From positions 1 to 7,555 of the forward strand of contig SEBM01000191.1 of NCBI GenBank assembly GCA_004296145.1: a stretch of 7,555 nt of DNA, in the 5' to 3' direction. Positions within the stretch are counted from its first letter, which is position 1, and each line of letters opens with the position of its first letter. Both the position numbers and the translations under genes were made by a program. The stretch is from Flavobacterium sp. (GTDB lineage Bacteria > Bacteroidota > Bacteroidia > Flavobacteriales > Flavobacteriaceae). Shown one piece after another: positions 5,590 to 7,555 of the stretch. The notes beneath the pieces were generated by a model, which worked only from the letters and a program-made list of their open reading frames with translations, was not told the DNA's origin and did no database searches.

Positions 5590-6156
5590 ATGAAAAAAAT
5601 ATTAGTTATAGACAATTACGATAGTTTCACTTACAACTTAGTGCACTATTTAGAGGATTTAGACTGTGAAGTTACTGTTTACAGAAACGACGAATTTGAT
5701 ATTGACGAAATCGCTTCTTTCGAAAAAATATTACTTTCTCCGGGACCTGGAATTCCGGATGAAGCTGGTTTATTAAAAGCAGTTATTGCAAAATATAGTC
5801 CAACCAAAAGTATTTTGGGCGTTTGTTTAGGACAGCAGGCAATCGGAGAAGTTTTTGGCGGAACACTTTCTAATCTTGACAAAGTATATCACGGTGTTGC
5901 AACAAATATAAAAACAGTCGTTTCCGATGAAATTTTATTTGAAGGTTTAGGAAACGAATTTGAAGTGGGGCGTTACCATTCATGGGTTGTCGATGCTAAT
6001 TTACCAGACGTTTTAGAAGCAACTTCAATAGACGAAAACGGGCAAATCATGTCTCTGCGTCACAAAAATTATGATGTAAGAGGCGTTCAGTTTCATCCCG
6101 AAAGCGTTTTGACTCCAAAAGGAAAAAGGATTTTAGAGAATTGGATTAAAAGTTAG
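5590..6156 (+). CDS. trpG: Anthranilate synthase component II (glutamine amidotransferase)
   Basis: TrpG is the class I glutamine amidotransferase subunit that releases ammonia from glutamine and passes it to TrpE. Its 188 residues are the full length of stand-alone TrpG/PabA. The start MKKILVIDNYDSFTYNLVHYL is typical, and DNYDSF is the TrpG/PabA signature. The oxyanion loop SPGPG is at 50-54 and the nucleophile Cys79 lies in GVCLGQQA (77-84). YHSWV (129-133) and the His169/Glu171 pair in VQFHPES complete the catalytic triad. The sequence alone does not exclude a shared role with PabB in folate synthesis, but location between trpE and trpD supports TrpG. In the usual operon order trpG directly follows trpE; here a lipoprotein gene separates them. 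Confidence 0.95.
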   Translation: MKKILVIDNYDSFTYNLVHYLEDLDCEVTVYRNDEFDIDEIASFEKILLSPGPGIPDEAGLLKAVIAKYSPTKSILGVCLGQQAIGEVFGGTLSNLDKVYHGVATNIKTVVSDEILFEGLGNEFEVGRYHSWVVDANLPDVLEATSIDENGQIMSLRHKNYDVRGVQFHPESVLTPKGKRILENWIKS

Positions 6157-6166
6157 GAAAAAAAAT

Positions 6167-6266
6167 GTTTCAAGTTTTATTTGTTTTAAGTTTCAAGTTG
6201 TTGGAACGTGACACGAGGCTTTAGCGAAACTGGCGGAGCAAACTTGAAACCTGAAACAAATAAAAC
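6167..6266. repeat. Intra-operon 26-bp inverted repeat element (MITE/REP-like)
   Basis: Arms 6174-6199 and 6241-6266 pair over 26 positions with 24 Watson-Crick pairs, one G-U (6187/6253) and one A-C mismatch (6189/6251). They enclose a 41-base, more GC-rich centre (6200-6240). GTTTCAAGTT also occurs as a direct repeat at 6167-6176 and 6190-6199. The right arm contains CTTGAAACCTGAAACAAA, the fullest copy of the word found in the two preceding spacers. The element lies wholly between trpG and trpD and encodes no protein. In the polycistronic RNA it would form a long hairpin that could affect processing or relative expression; mobility is only suggested by its shape. Confidence 0.75.
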
Positions 6267-6281
6267 AAAGTTTAAAAAAAA

Positions 6282-7274
6282 ATGAAAACAATATTAAACA
6301 AATTAATCAATCACGAAGTGCTTTCTAAAGAAGAGGCAAAAAACGTATTGATTAATATTTCAAGCGGTCAGTATAATCCAAGTCAGATTTCGGCATTTTT
6401 GACTGTTTTTATGATGCGCAGTATTACAATTGACGAGCTTTCGGGCTTTCGCGAAGCATTATTAGAATTATGTGTTCGTGTTGATTTATCAGCTTACAAT
6501 ACCATCGATTTGTGCGGAACGGGCGGTGATGGAAAAGATACTTTCAACATCTCTACTTTGGCTTCTTTTATTGCAGCAGGAGCTGGAATAAAAGTCGCAA
6601 AACACGGAAATTATGGAGTTTCTTCGATTTCAGGATCGAGTAACGTAATGGAAAAAATGGGAATTAAATTCAGCAACGATCCGTCATTTTTAGAAAAATG
6701 TATTGATCAGGCTGGAATTTGTGTTTTGCATGCTCCATTATTTCATCCGGCAATGAAAAACGTTGGGCCAATCAGAAAAGAACTGGCTGTAAAAACTTTC
6801 TTTAATATGTTAGGACCAATGGTAAATCCTTCTTTTCCTAACAATCAATTGGTTGGTGTTTTCAATTTAGAATTGGCGAGAATGTATGCTTATTTATACC
6901 AAAATACCAACGTGAACTTTACAATCCTGCATTCGCTTGACGGTTATGACGAAATTTCCCTTACTGGTGCCACTAAAATTATCACAAGTCATATGGAAGG
7001 TATGCTAAAACCGGAAGATTTTGGTGTTCGCCTTTTATCACAAAGCGAAATCGAAGGTGGAAAAACGATCGAAGAATCAGCAGAAATGTTTACTAATATC
7101 ATTTCAGGAAAAGGAAACGAAGCTCAGAATAATGTGGTTTGTGCGAATGCAGCAATGGCAATTTCAACTGTTATAAAATGTTCTCCTCAGGAAGGTTTTG
7201 AACTGGCAAAAGAAAGTTTATTCTCCGGAAAAGGATTAAAAGCGTTACAAACATTACAGGCATTAAGCAAATAA
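6282..7274 (+). CDS. trpD: Anthranilate phosphoribosyltransferase
   Basis: TrpD transfers the phosphoribosyl group from PRPP to anthranilate, the second committed step of the pathway. The 330 residues match a stand-alone TrpD with no fused amidotransferase. The N-terminal helical domain (1-70) is followed by the PRPP loop GTGGDGKDTFNIST (79-92), KHGNYGVSS (107-115) and Arg165 in VGPIRKELAVKTFFNMLGPMVNP (161-183). DGYDE (220-224) supplies the Asp/Glu pair for the second Mg2+. In place of the commoner KHGNR and DGLDE spellings it has Tyr at 111 and Tyr at 222; both look like lineage variants rather than loss of function. It starts 125 bases after trpG, past the inverted repeat element. Confidence 0.96.
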   Translation: MKTILNKLINHEVLSKEEAKNVLINISSGQYNPSQISAFLTVFMMRSITIDELSGFREALLELCVRVDLSAYNTIDLCGTGGDGKDTFNISTLASFIAAGAGIKVAKHGNYGVSSISGSSNVMEKMGIKFSNDPSFLEKCIDQAGICVLHAPLFHPAMKNVGPIRKELAVKTFFNMLGPMVNPSFPNNQLVGVFNLELARMYAYLYQNTNVNFTILHSLDGYDEISLTGATKIITSHMEGMLKPEDFGVRLLSQSEIEGGKTIEESAEMFTNIISGKGNEAQNNVVCANAAMAISTVIKCSPQEGFELAKESLFSGKGLKALQTLQALSK

Positions 7275-7283
7275 AAAAACAAA

Positions 7284-7340
7284 CACAAATTTCACGAATT
7301 AGCACTAATTAAATTTGCGCCTTTGTGACTTTGTGGCAAA
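7284..7340 (+). repeat. trpD-trpC spacer with palindromic and direct repeats
   Basis: AATTAG-CA-CTAATT (7297-7310) is a 6-bp inverted repeat, flanked by CAAATTT (7286-7292) and AAATTTG (7311-7317) that extend the hairpin to 13 pairs with a 4-base bulge (CACG). It is followed by two CTTTGTG direct repeats (7321-7327 and 7329-7335) inside a second imperfect stem (TTTGCGCC with GGCAAA). No CCTGAAACAAA word is present, so it is a different repeat type from the other three spacers. No T-run follows, so it is not a terminator. Confidence 0.5.
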
Positions 7341-7349
7341 TCATTAAAC

Positions 7350-7555
7350 ATGAATATTTTAGATAAAATAATATTTGATAAACACCGTGAAGTTGAACTC
7401 AAAAAATCGATTATTCCGGTTTCACAATTGGAGAATTCTGTTTTTTTTGAAAGACAAACCATTTCTCTAAGTCAGAAATTAAGAGAAAGCAACTCGGGAA
7501 TTATCGCTGAACATAAACGTCGTTCTCCTTCAAAATCCGATCCCGCGGTTCCGCG
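7350..7555 (+). CDS. trpC: Indole-3-glycerol phosphate synthase, N-terminal part (runs off the window)
   Basis: TrpC closes the indole ring of carboxyphenylamino-deoxyribulose phosphate to indole-3-glycerol phosphate. The first 68 codons are present from ATG 7350. The N-terminal helix MNILDKIIFDKHREVELKK is typical, and GIIAEHKRRSPSK (50-62) is the first catalytic strand and loop, with Glu54 and Lys56 corresponding to the conserved catalytic pair of the family. The frame is open to the right edge, so the gene is cut by the window, not shown to be broken. The final residues (SDPAVP) with codons CCC, GCG and CCG depart from the expected continuation and from local codon use. It lies 75 bases after trpD and continues the operon. 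Confidence 0.9.
   Translation, partial: MNILDKIIFDKHREVELKKSIIPVSQLENSVFFERQTISLSQKLRESNSGIIAEHKRRSPSKSDPAVP

Overview
The window looks like chromosome of a flavobacterium (Bacteroidota, Flavobacterium-like). The DNA is AT-rich. Several promoter candidates match the Bacteroidota -7 element TAnnTTTG rather than the sigma-70 TATAAT box. Start codons are preceded by A-rich stretches instead of Shine-Dalgarno sequences, and the protein sequences read like flavobacterial family members. All genes are on the + strand.

Region 1 (1-1903) is a compact three-gene unit: a MarR-family repressor, an NfsB-like FMN nitroreductase starting 4 bases after it, and a secreted YceI-family protein, closed by a strong hairpin terminator at 1867-1903. 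Its promoter carries two identical 12-bp palindromes (TTGTATATACAA) exactly 30 bp apart. One covers the presumed -33 element and the other the -7 element, which is a clear layout for autorepression by the MarR protein.

Region 2 (1904-3360) is a single gene with its own promoter candidate. It encodes an exported 426-residue protein of a Bacteroidota right-handed beta-helix family, with no recognisable C-terminal sorting domain.

Region 3 (3361-7555, running off the right edge) is a tryptophan operon. It starts with a short transcribed leader encoding an 18-residue peptide with three consecutive Trp codons, followed by an intrinsic terminator. A competing pairing that begins at the leader stop codon makes a simple ribosome-mediated attenuator. 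Then come trpE (TTG start), an unrelated small lipoprotein gene, trpG, trpD and the first 68 codons of trpC. TrpE and TrpG form anthranilate synthase, TrpD adds the phosphoribosyl group, and TrpC closes the indole ring.

The operon spacers are unusual. Three successive ones end in the same CCTGAAACAAA word just upstream of the next start codon. One of them (trpG-trpD) contains a 26-bp near-perfect inverted repeat. The trpD-trpC spacer holds a different structured repeat-like sequence. The last bases of the window (7542-7555) are GC-rich and do not resemble the expected TrpC continuation. The points most worth following up are the attenuator architecture, the paired MarR operators, the lipoprotein gene lodged inside the trp operon, and the spacer repeat family.
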